A DNA stretch of 59,295 nucleotides from Syntrophobacterales bacterium (lineage in GTDB: Bacteria > Desulfobacterota > Desulfobaccia > Desulfobaccales > 0-14-0-80-60-11), in contig JALNYP010000020.1 in assembly GCA_023229795.1 (NCBI GenBank), positions 1-59,295 on the forward strand, given 5' to 3'. The notes under the pieces are model-generated. The model saw only the letters and a program-made list of their open reading frames with translations. It had not been told where the DNA came from and did not search any database. Shown here one piece after another: positions 42,258 to 50,831 of this stretch (positions are counted from its first letter, which is position 1; every line of letters starts with the position of its first letter). A program made the position numbers and the translations under genes.

Positions 42258-44297
42258 ATGAATTTTCACAACACGCATACCACGTGTCCCTATTGTGGCT
42301 GCGGCTGCGGGATTTTGCTGGAGGTGCTGGACGGTAGCCTGGTGGGCTCCCTGCCGGTGAAATCGCACCCGGTAAGCCAAGGGAGCCTGTGTCTGAAGGG
42401 CTGGAGCAGTCATGAGTTTGTGGAGACCGACCAGCGCCTGACGCAGCCGCTGCTGCGAAAAAATAGCCAGTTGACCCCGGTGAGCTGGGATGAAGCCCTA
42501 ACCGCGGCGGCCCAGGGATTGAAAGGAGTGTTGGACCGGTACGGACCGGAGGCGGTGCAGGTGCTGGCTTCCGCCAAGGTCACCAATGAAGAGAATTTTC
42601 TCTTGAACAAGTTCGCCCGGGCGGTCATCGGCACCAACAACCTTGATCATTGCGCCCGTCTCTGTCATGCCTCCACCGTGGTTGGCCTGGCCGCGGCCTT
42701 CGGTTCCGGGGCCATGACCAACTCCATCGTGGACCTGGAGAATGCCAGGACCATCCTGGTCATCGGTTCCAACACCACCGAGGCCCACCCCATCGCCGCC
42801 AAGTGGATCTTCCGGGCGATGGCCCAGGGGGCCAAGCTGCTGGTGGCCGATCCCCGCCGGATTCAACTGGCGGAGCTGGCGGAGATTGCGGTGCAGCAGC
42901 GGTTGGGGAGCGATGTAGCCCTGATCAACGGACTGATGCACATCATCGTGAAAGAAGGCTGGCACGATAATGTGTATGTCGCCGAACGCACCGAGGGGTT
43001 TGAGGCCCTGGCCGCCAAACTGGAGGAATATCCTCCCGACAAGGTGGCGGCCATCACCGGGGTGGAGCCCACCAAACTGCGGCGCCTGGCGGAACTATAC
43101 GCTACCCACAAGCCCTCCGCCATTGTCTATTCCATGGGCATCACCCAGCACACCACCGGGGTGGACAACGTCAAGTCCCTGGCCAATCTGGCCATGCTCA
43201 CCGGGAATATAGGGGTATCCGGTGGTGGGGTCAATGCCCTGCGAGGGCAGAATAACGTCCAGGGAGCCTGCGACATGGGGGCCCTGCCTAACGTCTTTTC
43301 CGGCTACCAGCCGGTGGGGGATGCGGCGGCCAACGCCAAGTTCGCCAAGGCCTGGGGCCGGGATCTTCCCATCCAGCCGGGACTTACCCTCACGGACATG
43401 TTCGCCGCCATCGAGGCCGGCAAAATCAAGGCCCTCTATATCGTGGGGGAAAATCCCATGGTGACCGACCCCGACCTGCATCACGTGAAAGCGGCTTTGC
43501 AGAAGCTGGAGGTTTTTATCACCCAGGACATTTTCCTTTCCCAGACGGCGAACCTGGCTCAGGTGGTGCTGCCCGGCGTCTCTTTCGCCGAGAAAGACGG
43601 CACTTTTACTAACACCGAGCGGCGGGTGTTGCGGGTGCGCCAGGCCATCCAGCCGGTGGGTGAATCCCGCCAGGATTGGCAGATTACCCAGGACTTGGCC
43701 ACCCGCCTGGGTTACCCCATGCATTATGCTGCGGCGGAAGAGATCTTTGAGGAAATCCGCCGGCTCACCCCCAGCTACGCCGGCATGACCTATGAGCGGC
43801 TGTCAGCTCAGGGATTGCAGTGGCCTTGCCCCACGGAGGAGCACCCCGGCACGCGGTATCTGCACAAAGACCGCTTTACCCGGGGTAAAGGGCTGTTTCA
43901 GGCCATCGACTATAAGCCGCCGGCCGAAATGGAAGATGGGGAATATCCGTTGCTTCTCAGCACCGGTCGCTCTTTCGCCCATTTCCATTCCGGCACCATG
44001 ACCCGGGTCTCTCCCTCCCTGTGCCATGAGGTACAGACGGGTTACGTCGAGATCAACCCCGAAGACGCCGAGAGGATGGCAGTGGAAAACGAGGAGCCGG
44101 TTCGGGTCAGCTCTCGCCGGGGGGAGATTCTGATTCAGGCCAAGATCAGCAACCGGGTGGACCGGGGCGTGGTCTTCATCCCGTTTCACTTTGCGGAGTG
44201 TGCCGCCAACGTTCTCACCAACCCGGCCCTGGACCCTGTGGCAAAGATTCCTGAATTCAAGGTCTGTGCCGTTAAGGTGGAGAAATTGGCGGCGTAA
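42258..44297 (+). CDS. fdhA: Formate dehydrogenase, catalytic subunit (copy 2)
   Basis: ATG 42258 is seven bases after AAGGAG. The 679-residue protein carries CPYCGCGCGILLEV...SLCLKGW for the [4Fe-4S] cluster and DHCARLCHASTVVGL with Cys136 at the metal site, the same position as in copy 1. It is about two-thirds identical to copy 1 over long stretches (such as RGQNNVQGACDMGALPNV), so it is a paralogue and not a recent copy. Two such enzymes in one array may differ in metal (Mo or W) or in partner. Confidence 0.9.
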   Translation: MNFHNTHTTCPYCGCGCGILLEVLDGSLVGSLPVKSHPVSQGSLCLKGWSSHEFVETDQRLTQPLLRKNSQLTPVSWDEALTAAAQGLKGVLDRYGPEAVQVLASAKVTNEENFLLNKFARAVIGTNNLDHCARLCHASTVVGLAAAFGSGAMTNSIVDLENARTILVIGSNTTEAHPIAAKWIFRAMAQGAKLLVADPRRIQLAELAEIAVQQRLGSDVALINGLMHIIVKEGWHDNVYVAERTEGFEALAAKLEEYPPDKVAAITGVEPTKLRRLAELYATHKPSAIVYSMGITQHTTGVDNVKSLANLAMLTGNIGVSGGGVNALRGQNNVQGACDMGALPNVFSGYQPVGDAAANAKFAKAWGRDLPIQPGLTLTDMFAAIEAGKIKALYIVGENPMVTDPDLHHVKAALQKLEVFITQDIFLSQTANLAQVVLPGVSFAEKDGTFTNTERRVLRVRQAIQPVGESRQDWQITQDLATRLGYPMHYAAAEEIFEEIRRLTPSYAGMTYERLSAQGLQWPCPTEEHPGTRYLHKDRFTRGKGLFQAIDYKPPAEMEDGEYPLLLSTGRSFAHFHSGTMTRVSPSLCHEVQTGYVEINPEDAERMAVENEEPVRVSSRRGEILIQAKISNRVDRGVVFIPFHFAECAANVLTNPALDPVAKIPEFKVCAVKVEKLAA

Positions 44298-44378
44298 GTT
44301 GATGCAGATAACGGAGATAGCAACTCACTAGCAACACCCACAATTTAACCCGAAAACCCAGTAAGGAGGAAATATTGC

Positions 44379-45650
44379 ATGGAACCTCTGGATTTGAGCA
44401 ATCTGGCCGAACAACGGCAGAAAAGCATTTTCAGTGCTGTTCTCCCGGAAACTCACATGAATGCCTGTTTTACCTGCGGCACCTGCTCCGGCGGCTGCCC
44501 CTTGACCGGCATGGAAAGCAGCAAGGATGAAGGCCTGGACGCCCGCAAGGTCATTCGCATGGCCGCCTTCGGGATGGATCAGGAGGTCATCGATTCCCGC
44601 TTCGTGTGGTTCTGCACCGGCTGCCAACGCTGCGAAATCGGCTGCCCCATGGGTGTCAAGCTGGTAAAAGTCTGGATGACGGCCAAGGCGGCCCGGCCCC
44701 GGGATAAGGTGCCCGGCGTCCTGCACAAAGGCGTGGATATGGTCCTCAGGACCGGTAACAACATGGGCATCCCGGAAGATGATTATGTCACCCTGTTGGA
44801 AGAGCTGGGGGAGGAATTGGCGGAAGAGTGCTGCCCCGGCTTCGTCACCCCGGTGGAAAAAGTGGGCGCGGAGTACCTCCACTTCCAGAACTCCAAAGAG
44901 GCCTACGCCGAACCCGACGACATGAAGTGGTGGTGGAAAATTTTCTATGCCGCCAAGGCCGACTGGACCACCTCTTCCAAAAATTGGGAGTCAGTGGATT
45001 GGGGCATCTTCACCGCCAATATGGAGGCCAGCAAAGAAATCGCCCGGCGCAAAGTGGAGAACATGAAGCGTCTGCAGGCTAAGACTTTCATCTTGCCGGA
45101 CTGCGGCGGCGCCTCCTACGGCACCCGCCTGAACCTCGAGAAATATTTTAAGCACGAGTTCGGCCCTGAAACCGGCCACAACTATGTGTACTTCTTTGAC
45201 GTGCTCCTGGATTGGCTGGGAAGCGGCCGCATCAAGGTGGATAAGAGCGTGCACGCCGGCCGCATCGTCACCTGGCACGACTCCTGTAAACATATGCGCT
45301 CGGTCTATTTGACTTTCGGAGACGACTCCAACCTGGAGAAGCCCCGAAAGATCCTGTCCTACTTGATCGACATGGACAATTACCGGGAAATGCCCCACAA
45401 CCGCCTGGAGAGCTACTGCTGCGGCGCGGGTTCGGGCAACTGGCCGGGCCCCTTTGAAAAAGAGAAGACCGAACATGGCGGCTTCAAGGCCCGGGATATC
45501 CAGGCGACCGGCGCCGACCTGGTCGTCTCCGGCTGCTCCAACTGCCGGGACCAGATCATGAAGAACCTGAAACCCAAGTACAAACTGGACATCGAAGTCA
45601 AGTACATCTGGGAGATGATCGCCGACGCCTTGATCATGGAAGAGGAGTAG
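44379..45650 (+). CDS. HdrD-like protein (fused HdrC-HdrB type)
   Basis: AAGGAGG precedes ATG 44379. The 423-residue protein begins with HdrC-like cluster motifs, CFTCGTCSGGCP near residue 29 and CTGCQRCEIGCP near 85. The C-terminal half has one clear CCG domain, WHDSCKHMRS...SYCCGAGSGNW...GCSNCRDQ, and a degraded first one (LPDCGGASYG), as in HdrB or HdrD. HdrB-type domains bind unusual [4Fe-4S] clusters and reduce disulfides. It could be the disulfide-like reduction partner of the HdrA in this array, but the true substrate (DsrC trisulfide or another) is unknown. Confidence 0.82.
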   Translation: MEPLDLSNLAEQRQKSIFSAVLPETHMNACFTCGTCSGGCPLTGMESSKDEGLDARKVIRMAAFGMDQEVIDSRFVWFCTGCQRCEIGCPMGVKLVKVWMTAKAARPRDKVPGVLHKGVDMVLRTGNNMGIPEDDYVTLLEELGEELAEECCPGFVTPVEKVGAEYLHFQNSKEAYAEPDDMKWWWKIFYAAKADWTTSSKNWESVDWGIFTANMEASKEIARRKVENMKRLQAKTFILPDCGGASYGTRLNLEKYFKHEFGPETGHNYVYFFDVLLDWLGSGRIKVDKSVHAGRIVTWHDSCKHMRSVYLTFGDDSNLEKPRKILSYLIDMDNYREMPHNRLESYCCGAGSGNWPGPFEKEKTEHGGFKARDIQATGADLVVSGCSNCRDQIMKNLKPKYKLDIEVKYIWEMIADALIMEEE

Positions 45651-45680
45651 CCGGGGTCATCGGCCTAGGTCGCCAACCAA

Positions 45681-45751
45681 CTCGTAAAAGCCTTTATCCG
45701 AACTAGCCCGGCTAATATTGCCAGCGGTATCGGATAAAGGCTTCTTACGAG
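45681..45751. repeat. 21-bp inverted repeat before the radical SAM gene
   Basis: The left arm (45681-45701) and right arm (45730-45751) are complementary over 21 bp with one extra C. The core is GCCTTTATCCGA paired with TCGGATAAAGGC. A 28-nt loop separates them. No T tract follows, so it is unlike an ordinary terminator. The right arm overlaps the first codons if translation started at TTG 45718, but not if it starts at ATG 45778. Confidence 0.55.
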
Positions 45752-45777
45752 ACTACTATGAAGAAGATTTTCTCGTA

Positions 45778-46659
45778 ATGATGCCCCAAGAAAGACTCGA
45801 CGATCAGGTTCAGGCCCGCAAGCAAAGCGTCATCAGAAGGGCTAGAACATCGCGACTGGTAAGGCCCTGTCATCAGAGCCTGGCAGGGGTGGTGTGTAAT
45901 CGCTTCTATGAGCTCATCCTCTCTACCGGCTGTCCTTTCAACTGTCACTATTGTTACCTCCAGCTTGCCCAAGGCGGCGCCCACGGTCCGGTGCAGTTTA
46001 CCAACCCGTGGCCGGAAGTCGAAAGGCAGTTGGAGCAAATTCCCGGCGGGGTGTTCTCCTCCGGAGAGTGGGCGGATAGCCTGGCTACGCACCCGCCCCT
46101 GCTCAGGCCGGCCATTGCCTACTTTCGCCGGCAGCAGGATAAATTCCTGTTCCTGACTACCAAGAGCGCTGATCTCAGTCCTCTCCTCGACATGGAGCCC
46201 ACCCCTCAAGTCTGGGTCTCCTTTTCCCTCAATGCCGTGCCGGCCTGGGAGAGGTTTGAACACCGCACCCCGCATCCTTATGAGCGCTTGGCGGCCGCCC
46301 AGACCTTGCAGGAGGCCGGCTGGCGCGTCCGGGTCCGGCTTGACCCGATTATCCAGGAGATCGGGGTGGAGCACTATCGGGATATAGCCGAACGCCTGCG
46401 CCGGCTGGGGCCGGAACGCGTCACCGTGGGGACCCTGAGGAAACTTCCAGGACTCTCGCACTGGCCCAAGGGAACCCCTTTGGAAGCACATTACACCTCG
46501 CCCAGCGGCGTCAAACTTTATCTCCCGCCCGTGCGAGCCGATATCTACCGCCGCCTCGCCGACTGGCTGGGATTCCGACCGGGCCTGTGCCGGGAAACCC
46601 ATGAGGTATGGCAGCGCTTGGGATGGGAGCTGACTGACTGTAATTGTACTGCCGGGTGA
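45778..46659 (+). CDS. Radical SAM protein of the spore-photoproduct-lyase type
   Basis: ATG 45778 (or 45781) is a better start than TTG 45718, which would place the inverted repeat in the coding sequence. The protein (293 residues) has radical SAM cysteines CPFNCHYC (Cys52, 56, 59), preceded by VCNRFYELILSTG. The order and length fit SPL-family proteins. SPL enzymes repair thymine spore-photoproduct; this branch in non-spore formers has no known role. It lies in the gap between the HdrD-like gene and the binding-protein cassette, same strand. Confidence 0.72.
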   Translation: MMPQERLDDQVQARKQSVIRRARTSRLVRPCHQSLAGVVCNRFYELILSTGCPFNCHYCYLQLAQGGAHGPVQFTNPWPEVERQLEQIPGGVFSSGEWADSLATHPPLLRPAIAYFRRQQDKFLFLTTKSADLSPLLDMEPTPQVWVSFSLNAVPAWERFEHRTPHPYERLAAAQTLQEAGWRVRVRLDPIIQEIGVEHYRDIAERLRRLGPERVTVGTLRKLPGLSHWPKGTPLEAHYTSPSGVKLYLPPVRADIYRRLADWLGFRPGLCRETHEVWQRLGWELTDCNCTAG

Positions 46660-46755
46660 GGGTCTTCAGGCGCCTGCCCAGATCTGGCTGGACTGCCTCG
46701 GCCGGCAGGCTAGACGTACGCGCTCTCGTTCGAAACCGTAAAGTAAGGAGTAACT

Positions 46756-47616
46756 ATGACGAACAAACCGGATTGTCCAGGTAGAAGGGCTTTCCTCAAA
46801 ACCGCGGCGTTGTCAGCCATCGGCGTCGGGTTGCCCTTGAATCTTGTGCAGGCCAAAACCCCCGCCGCGGACCACCTGCAAGTGTGGTCCTGCGGGGGCC
46901 TGGCCGAAGCCATGATGCCCGCCAATCAGCTCTATGAACAGAAGACCGGCATCAAGATCAACTATACCGGAGCCTTCGCTGCGGCCCTGGGAAAATCCCT
47001 CCTGGGCAGCGCCCAGACCGAGGTCTTTGCCGGCCGAGTCCTGGACCTGGCGAAAAAACTCCGTCAGGCCGGCAAGATGCTGTACTTCAAACCCTTATGT
47101 TTCACCAGCTATGTGCTGGTCACCCCCAAGGGCAATCCCGCGGGCATCCAAAAGGTCGAGGATTTGGCCAAACCGGGGGTCAGAGTAATCCTGGCGCCGG
47201 AGGCCTCCGCGCCGGGTGGCGCTGCGGTGGATATTCTTTTGAAGAAGGCGGGCGTTCTGGCCCAGGCCAAGAAAAACGCGGTTACCCTGGGCACCTGCGT
47301 ACAACGGATCATGGACGACGTCATCGCCGGTAAAGGCGACGTCTCCGTGGTCGAACTCCGGCTCACCCGCATGTCGGCCTTTGCGGGCCGGGTTGAAGTC
47401 ATCCCCATTCCCCCGGCTCTTTTCCCGCCGCCGCCCCTGACCTTTACCGTAGGCGTGATGAAATACGCCCAAGACCGGGCCGTAGCCGACGATTATGTCA
47501 AGTTCATCACCTCTCCCGAGGGCGGGGCGTTTTTCGAAAAGCAAGGTTTCATCCCCGCCTATACGGATCAGGGACGGGAAATCATTGAAAAATTTGGAGT
47601 TAAAGATGTCGCCTGA
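46756..47616 (+). CDS. ModA-like periplasmic binding protein (orphan)
   Basis: AAGGAG precedes ATG 46756. The 286-residue protein has a Tat-type signal peptide (RRAFLKTAALSAIGVGLPLNLVQA), then a type 2 periplasmic binding fold: VWSCGGLAEAMMPANQLYEQKTG, GVRVILAPEASAPGGAAVDILLKKAG and KGDVSVVELRLTR. This is the ModA/WtpA molybdate or tungstate group, or a close relative. No permease or ATPase gene is beside it, so it is an orphan here. The start of the next gene overlaps its end. Ligand not proven. Confidence 0.72.
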   Translation: MTNKPDCPGRRAFLKTAALSAIGVGLPLNLVQAKTPAADHLQVWSCGGLAEAMMPANQLYEQKTGIKINYTGAFAAALGKSLLGSAQTEVFAGRVLDLAKKLRQAGKMLYFKPLCFTSYVLVTPKGNPAGIQKVEDLAKPGVRVILAPEASAPGGAAVDILLKKAGVLAQAKKNAVTLGTCVQRIMDDVIAGKGDVSVVELRLTRMSAFAGRVEVIPIPPALFPPPPLTFTVGVMKYAQDRAVADDYVKFITSPEGGAFFEKQGFIPAYTDQGREIIEKFGVKDVA

Positions 47617-48397
47617 AGTAAGCATCGTTTCCCCCGCCGCCGGGGTTAGAAGCAAAGAGAAATCCGGAATCCTTCTCACCGTCTGGCGGCGGCTCAGCCA
47701 GGTGGCGTTTCTCGGCATTCTGGGGCAGTGGTCGTTTTATGGCATTTTTCGGTGTCCCTTCATCGTCCCCTACGTCAGTTGCGAAAACTGCCCGGTCATT
47801 ACCTGTCACGGGCGCATCCTGAGCATGTTTTGGGGATTTTGGCTACTGCTGCCGCTTTCGGTGGTCCTCTTCGGCCGGGCCTTTTGCGGCTGGGCCTGTC
47901 CGGGCGGCTTGGTCAACCAACTCCTGGGCAAGATCGCGCCCCTTAAATTGCGGGTGCGCCATCTTTTTACCCGGGTGGCCTCCTGGGGCAAATATCCCGT
48001 TCTGGCGCTGGCCATCTACGTCTGGCTCCTGGCGGGTCAACCCCGGTCCGACGTCCCCATACGGGTCGGCGAATTCTTTCCCTCGGTTGGGCTTACCTTC
48101 GAACACGCCGGGCTATTCTGGCTGGTACGCACCGGCATCGTCCTGGGATTTCTGGTACTCGGGTTGATCGCTGCCAATGCCTGGTGCCGCTTTGCCTGTC
48201 CCACCGGCGGGGTGCTGGAACTCCTGAAGCCGCTATCATTTTTCAAGATTTATAAGAACGAGCGATGCAACGGCTGTGACCAATGCCTCCAGGTCTGCGA
48301 AATGGGCACCCGTCCCGCTGAGGCTAACTGCACCAACTGCGGCGACTGTCTGAACGTCTGCCCCACGGACGCCATCCAGATCGGCAGGAAGAAGTAA
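47606..48397 (+). CDS. Membrane polyferredoxin of the NapH/MauN type
   Basis: ATG 47606 overlaps the end of the binding-protein gene by 11 bases and has TTGGAG before it. The 263-residue protein has about five membrane helices, with CENCPVITCHG near residue 54 and FCGWACPGGLVNQLLGK, and SCRFACPTGGVLELLK-like segments. It ends with two ferredoxin motifs, CNGCDQCLQVCEMG and CTNCGDCLNVCP. NapH-like proteins pass electrons through the membrane to periplasmic partners. Here it is sandwiched between a periplasmic binding protein and a NifB-like enzyme, an unusual context. Confidence 0.8.
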   Translation: MSPEVSIVSPAAGVRSKEKSGILLTVWRRLSQVAFLGILGQWSFYGIFRCPFIVPYVSCENCPVITCHGRILSMFWGFWLLLPLSVVLFGRAFCGWACPGGLVNQLLGKIAPLKLRVRHLFTRVASWGKYPVLALAIYVWLLAGQPRSDVPIRVGEFFPSVGLTFEHAGLFWLVRTGIVLGFLVLGLIAANAWCRFACPTGGVLELLKPLSFFKIYKNERCNGCDQCLQVCEMGTRPAEANCTNCGDCLNVCPTDAIQIGRKK

Positions 48398-49300
48398 ATG
48401 AAGATTTTACCTCCAACCAATATCAAACGGTCGCGGCATCCCTGTTTCGATGCCTCGGCTAAAGCACGGTGCGGCCGCTTGCATCTGCCGGTGGCGCCGG
48501 CCTGCAATATCAAGTGCGCTTACTGCAACGGCAAATTTGATTGCCCCAACGAGAACCGGCCCGGCCTGGCCAGCCGTATCATCGACCCCGAGGAGGTGCG
48601 GGCCTATCTCGAGCCGGTCCTGGCGATGCTGCCCTGCATCACGGTCGTGGGGATCGCCGGCCCCGGCGACCCTTTCCAGAATCCGGAACGGACCCTGACC
48701 GCCCTGGCGGACGTCCGCGCCTTCCGGCCGGACTTGCTTCTCTGCGTCGCCACCAACGGCCTGAATATCGCCGGGCACTTGGATTCCCTGGTCTCGCTGG
48801 GCGTGGGCTTCGTCACCATCACCATCAATGCCGTCGACCCCGAGATTGGCCAAAGGATTTATACCTCTATCCGTCAGGGGGATAGGATACTCCGGGGAAC
48901 CGAAGCTGCCGGGACCCTGATTGACCGGCAGCTGGTCGCGGTGGCCGGGCTGAAAGCCAGGGGGGTCATGGTGAAGGTGAATACAGTCGTAGTACCGGGA
49001 GTGAATGCCGAGCATGTGCCAGTTATTGCCCAAAAGCTGGCCCCCCTGCGCGTAGATCTCATGAACCTGATTCCGCTGATCCCGCTGCCCGGGACGCCGC
49101 TGGGAAAATATCCGGCCCCGTCAGCGGCCATGCTGGACCGGCTACGGTTGCAGGCAGGGTTACACCTTCCTCAGATGCGGCATTGCACCCGCTGCCGGGC
49201 CGACGCGGCCGGCCTGTTGTGTGAGCCGTCTCCCGCCGCCACCACCTCATTAGCTGAGTCCCCCGAGGTAATGCCATGGAAGATCAGTTCGAACCGGTGA
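48398..49300 (+). CDS. NifB-like radical SAM protein (no NifX domain)
   Basis: The ATG at 48398 follows the previous stop without a gap. The first 260 residues match the NifB core: HPCFDASAKARCGRLHLPVAPACNIKC in outline, radical SAM cysteines Cys36, Cys40 and Cys43 (CNIKCAYC), DCPNENRPGLASRII, GIAGPGDPFQNPERTL and a C-terminal CTRCRADAAGLL. NifB makes NifB-co, the carbon-centred precursor of the nitrogenase FeMo-cofactor. The C-terminal NifX-like domain is absent. The protein lies among Hdr/Mvh genes with no nifH, D, K or E in view, so it may build a related cluster for another enzyme. Its end overlaps the next mvhD gene by 25 bp. Confidence 0.85.
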   Translation: MKILPPTNIKRSRHPCFDASAKARCGRLHLPVAPACNIKCAYCNGKFDCPNENRPGLASRIIDPEEVRAYLEPVLAMLPCITVVGIAGPGDPFQNPERTLTALADVRAFRPDLLLCVATNGLNIAGHLDSLVSLGVGFVTITINAVDPEIGQRIYTSIRQGDRILRGTEAAGTLIDRQLVAVAGLKARGVMVKVNTVVVPGVNAEHVPVIAQKLAPLRVDLMNLIPLIPLPGTPLGKYPAPSAAMLDRLRLQAGLHLPQMRHCTRCRADAAGLLCEPSPAATTSLAESPEVMPWKISSNR

Positions 49301-49695
49301 TTGTTGCCTTCTGCTGCAACTGGTGCTCGTATGCCGGGGCCGATCTGGCCGGGGTCTCCCGGATTCAGTATCCCCCCAACGCCCGCATCATCCGGGTGAT
49401 GTGCTCGGGCATGGTCCACCCCAACCTGGTGATCAACGCCCTCACCAAGGGCATCGACGGCGTCCTGGTGTGCGGCTGCCACCTGGGGGAATGCCATTAT
49501 GTGGAAGGCAATAAGAAGGCGGTCAGCAGGGCCGAGGGCATCGACTTGATGCTGGAAGATTTCGGTCTGGAACCGGAGCGTTTCCGGCTCGAATGGATTT
49601 CCTCCAGCGAAGCCCAGAAGTTCGCAGAAGTGATGACCGAAATGACCGAGACCTTGCGGGCCCTGGGTCCAAGCCCCTATAGAGCCCGAGGTTAG
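49276..49695 (+). CDS. mvhD: MvhD-like iron-sulfur adaptor (copy 4)
   Basis: The 139-residue protein has CNWCSYAGADLAGVSRIQYP, VMCSGMVHP and GCHLGECHYVEGN. It starts inside the 3' end of the NifB-like gene, indicating translational coupling. It is closest to copy 1, whose partner is the double HdrA. Followed 180 bp later by mvhG and mvhA, it is probably the adaptor between the hydrogenase and HdrA. Confidence 0.88.
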   Translation: MEDQFEPVIVAFCCNWCSYAGADLAGVSRIQYPPNARIIRVMCSGMVHPNLVINALTKGIDGVLVCGCHLGECHYVEGNKKAVSRAEGIDLMLEDFGLEPERFRLEWISSSEAQKFAEVMTEMTETLRALGPSPYRARG

Positions 49696-49874
49696 CAGCC
49701 AGCCGGGTTAACGCCAATCTGAAAGGAGGTGAAATGGTTCCGGGTTGATACTCGCATGGCAGCCATGAAGGCGCCCAGGGAGGAGTGACAAGGATTGGGG
49801 TCAGGAGCAGCGAATCTGGGCTGAAAGCGGCCGCTGACTGCTGACCGCACAATGCTGATTAAGGAGGGCAAAGA

Positions 49875-50819
49875 ATGCCTGTTACCGTAGCAGAGGAGTG
49901 GTTGAATGCCTGCGCCGGCTGCGAGATTTCCATTCTCAATACCGGCGAGGCGCTGTTGGACTTGCTACCTCAACTAGATTTTGTTCACATCCCGGTCTTG
50001 ATGGACCACAAGTATTTCGGCCAGACCGGCGACGGGACGGCCATGGAAATCCCCGAAGCCGTGGTGGGTATCGTTTCTGGCGCGGTGCGCAGCGACGAGC
50101 ACAAGCACGTGCTGGAAGAGATGCGGAAAAAGGTCAAATTTCTCATTGCCCTGGGCAGTTGCGCGGCGTACGGCGGCATCCCGGCCCAGGCCAATATGTT
50201 CAAGCCGGATGAGGTCTATGACAAGGTTTTTCGCCATTGCCCCTCCACCGATCCCTCCCCCAATCCCAATGACCCCGCGGTGCCCAAATGGCTGGAGAGC
50301 TGCAAGGCCCTGGATGAAGTGGTGCAAGTGGATATCACCATCCCCGGGTGCCCGCCCCATCCCGACTGGATCGCCGAGGCCCTGACCGCCCTGCTGGAAG
50401 GCAAGACCGCCTGGAAGTTGCCCGAGCGCAGCGTCTGCGACACCTGCCCGGTCATCCGGGAGAAGAAGTCCGGCGGCGGCCCCATCAAACGCAGCCTGAC
50501 CAATCTGGATTTTGATCCCGACGCGGGTATCGACCAGATGCGCTGCATCAATGAACAGGGCTTCTTCTGCATGGGGCCGGTGACGCTGGCGGGCTGCGCC
50601 GGCAAATCCGGGTCGCCCCGGTGCATCCAGGCCCGGACCGCCTGCCGCGGCTGTTTTGGACCCATCCGCAAGGGCGCGCGCCCCATGGTGGATATGATGG
50701 GCGCCCTGACGTCGGTGGGCCTTGATCCCAAGACCGTGGTGGACCGGCGGGCCATCATGAATCGCTATATCGGCGGGCACGGGTATTTAGCGCCGCTGCC
50801 GGCCCGACCGATCAGATAA
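49875..50819 (+). CDS. mvhG: F420-non-reducing hydrogenase small subunit (MvhG-like)
   Basis: AAGGAGG precedes ATG 49875. The 314-residue protein has the proximal cluster Cys residues ACAGCEISIL, ALGSCAAYGGIPAQ and IPGCPPHP, and more clusters in the C-terminal part (CDTCP, CGRCI-like MRCINEQGFFCMGPVTLAGC, CIQARTACRGCFGP). It has no signal peptide, so it is cytoplasmic, unlike uptake hydrogenase small subunits. It hands electrons from the NiFe site to MvhD. Its stop is followed closely by mvhA. Confidence 0.88.
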   Translation: MPVTVAEEWLNACAGCEISILNTGEALLDLLPQLDFVHIPVLMDHKYFGQTGDGTAMEIPEAVVGIVSGAVRSDEHKHVLEEMRKKVKFLIALGSCAAYGGIPAQANMFKPDEVYDKVFRHCPSTDPSPNPNDPAVPKWLESCKALDEVVQVDITIPGCPPHPDWIAEALTALLEGKTAWKLPERSVCDTCPVIREKKSGGGPIKRSLTNLDFDPDAGIDQMRCINEQGFFCMGPVTLAGCAGKSGSPRCIQARTACRGCFGPIRKGARPMVDMMGALTSVGLDPKTVVDRRAIMNRYIGGHGYLAPLPARPIR

Positions 50820-50831
50820 GGGGTGAAGAAC

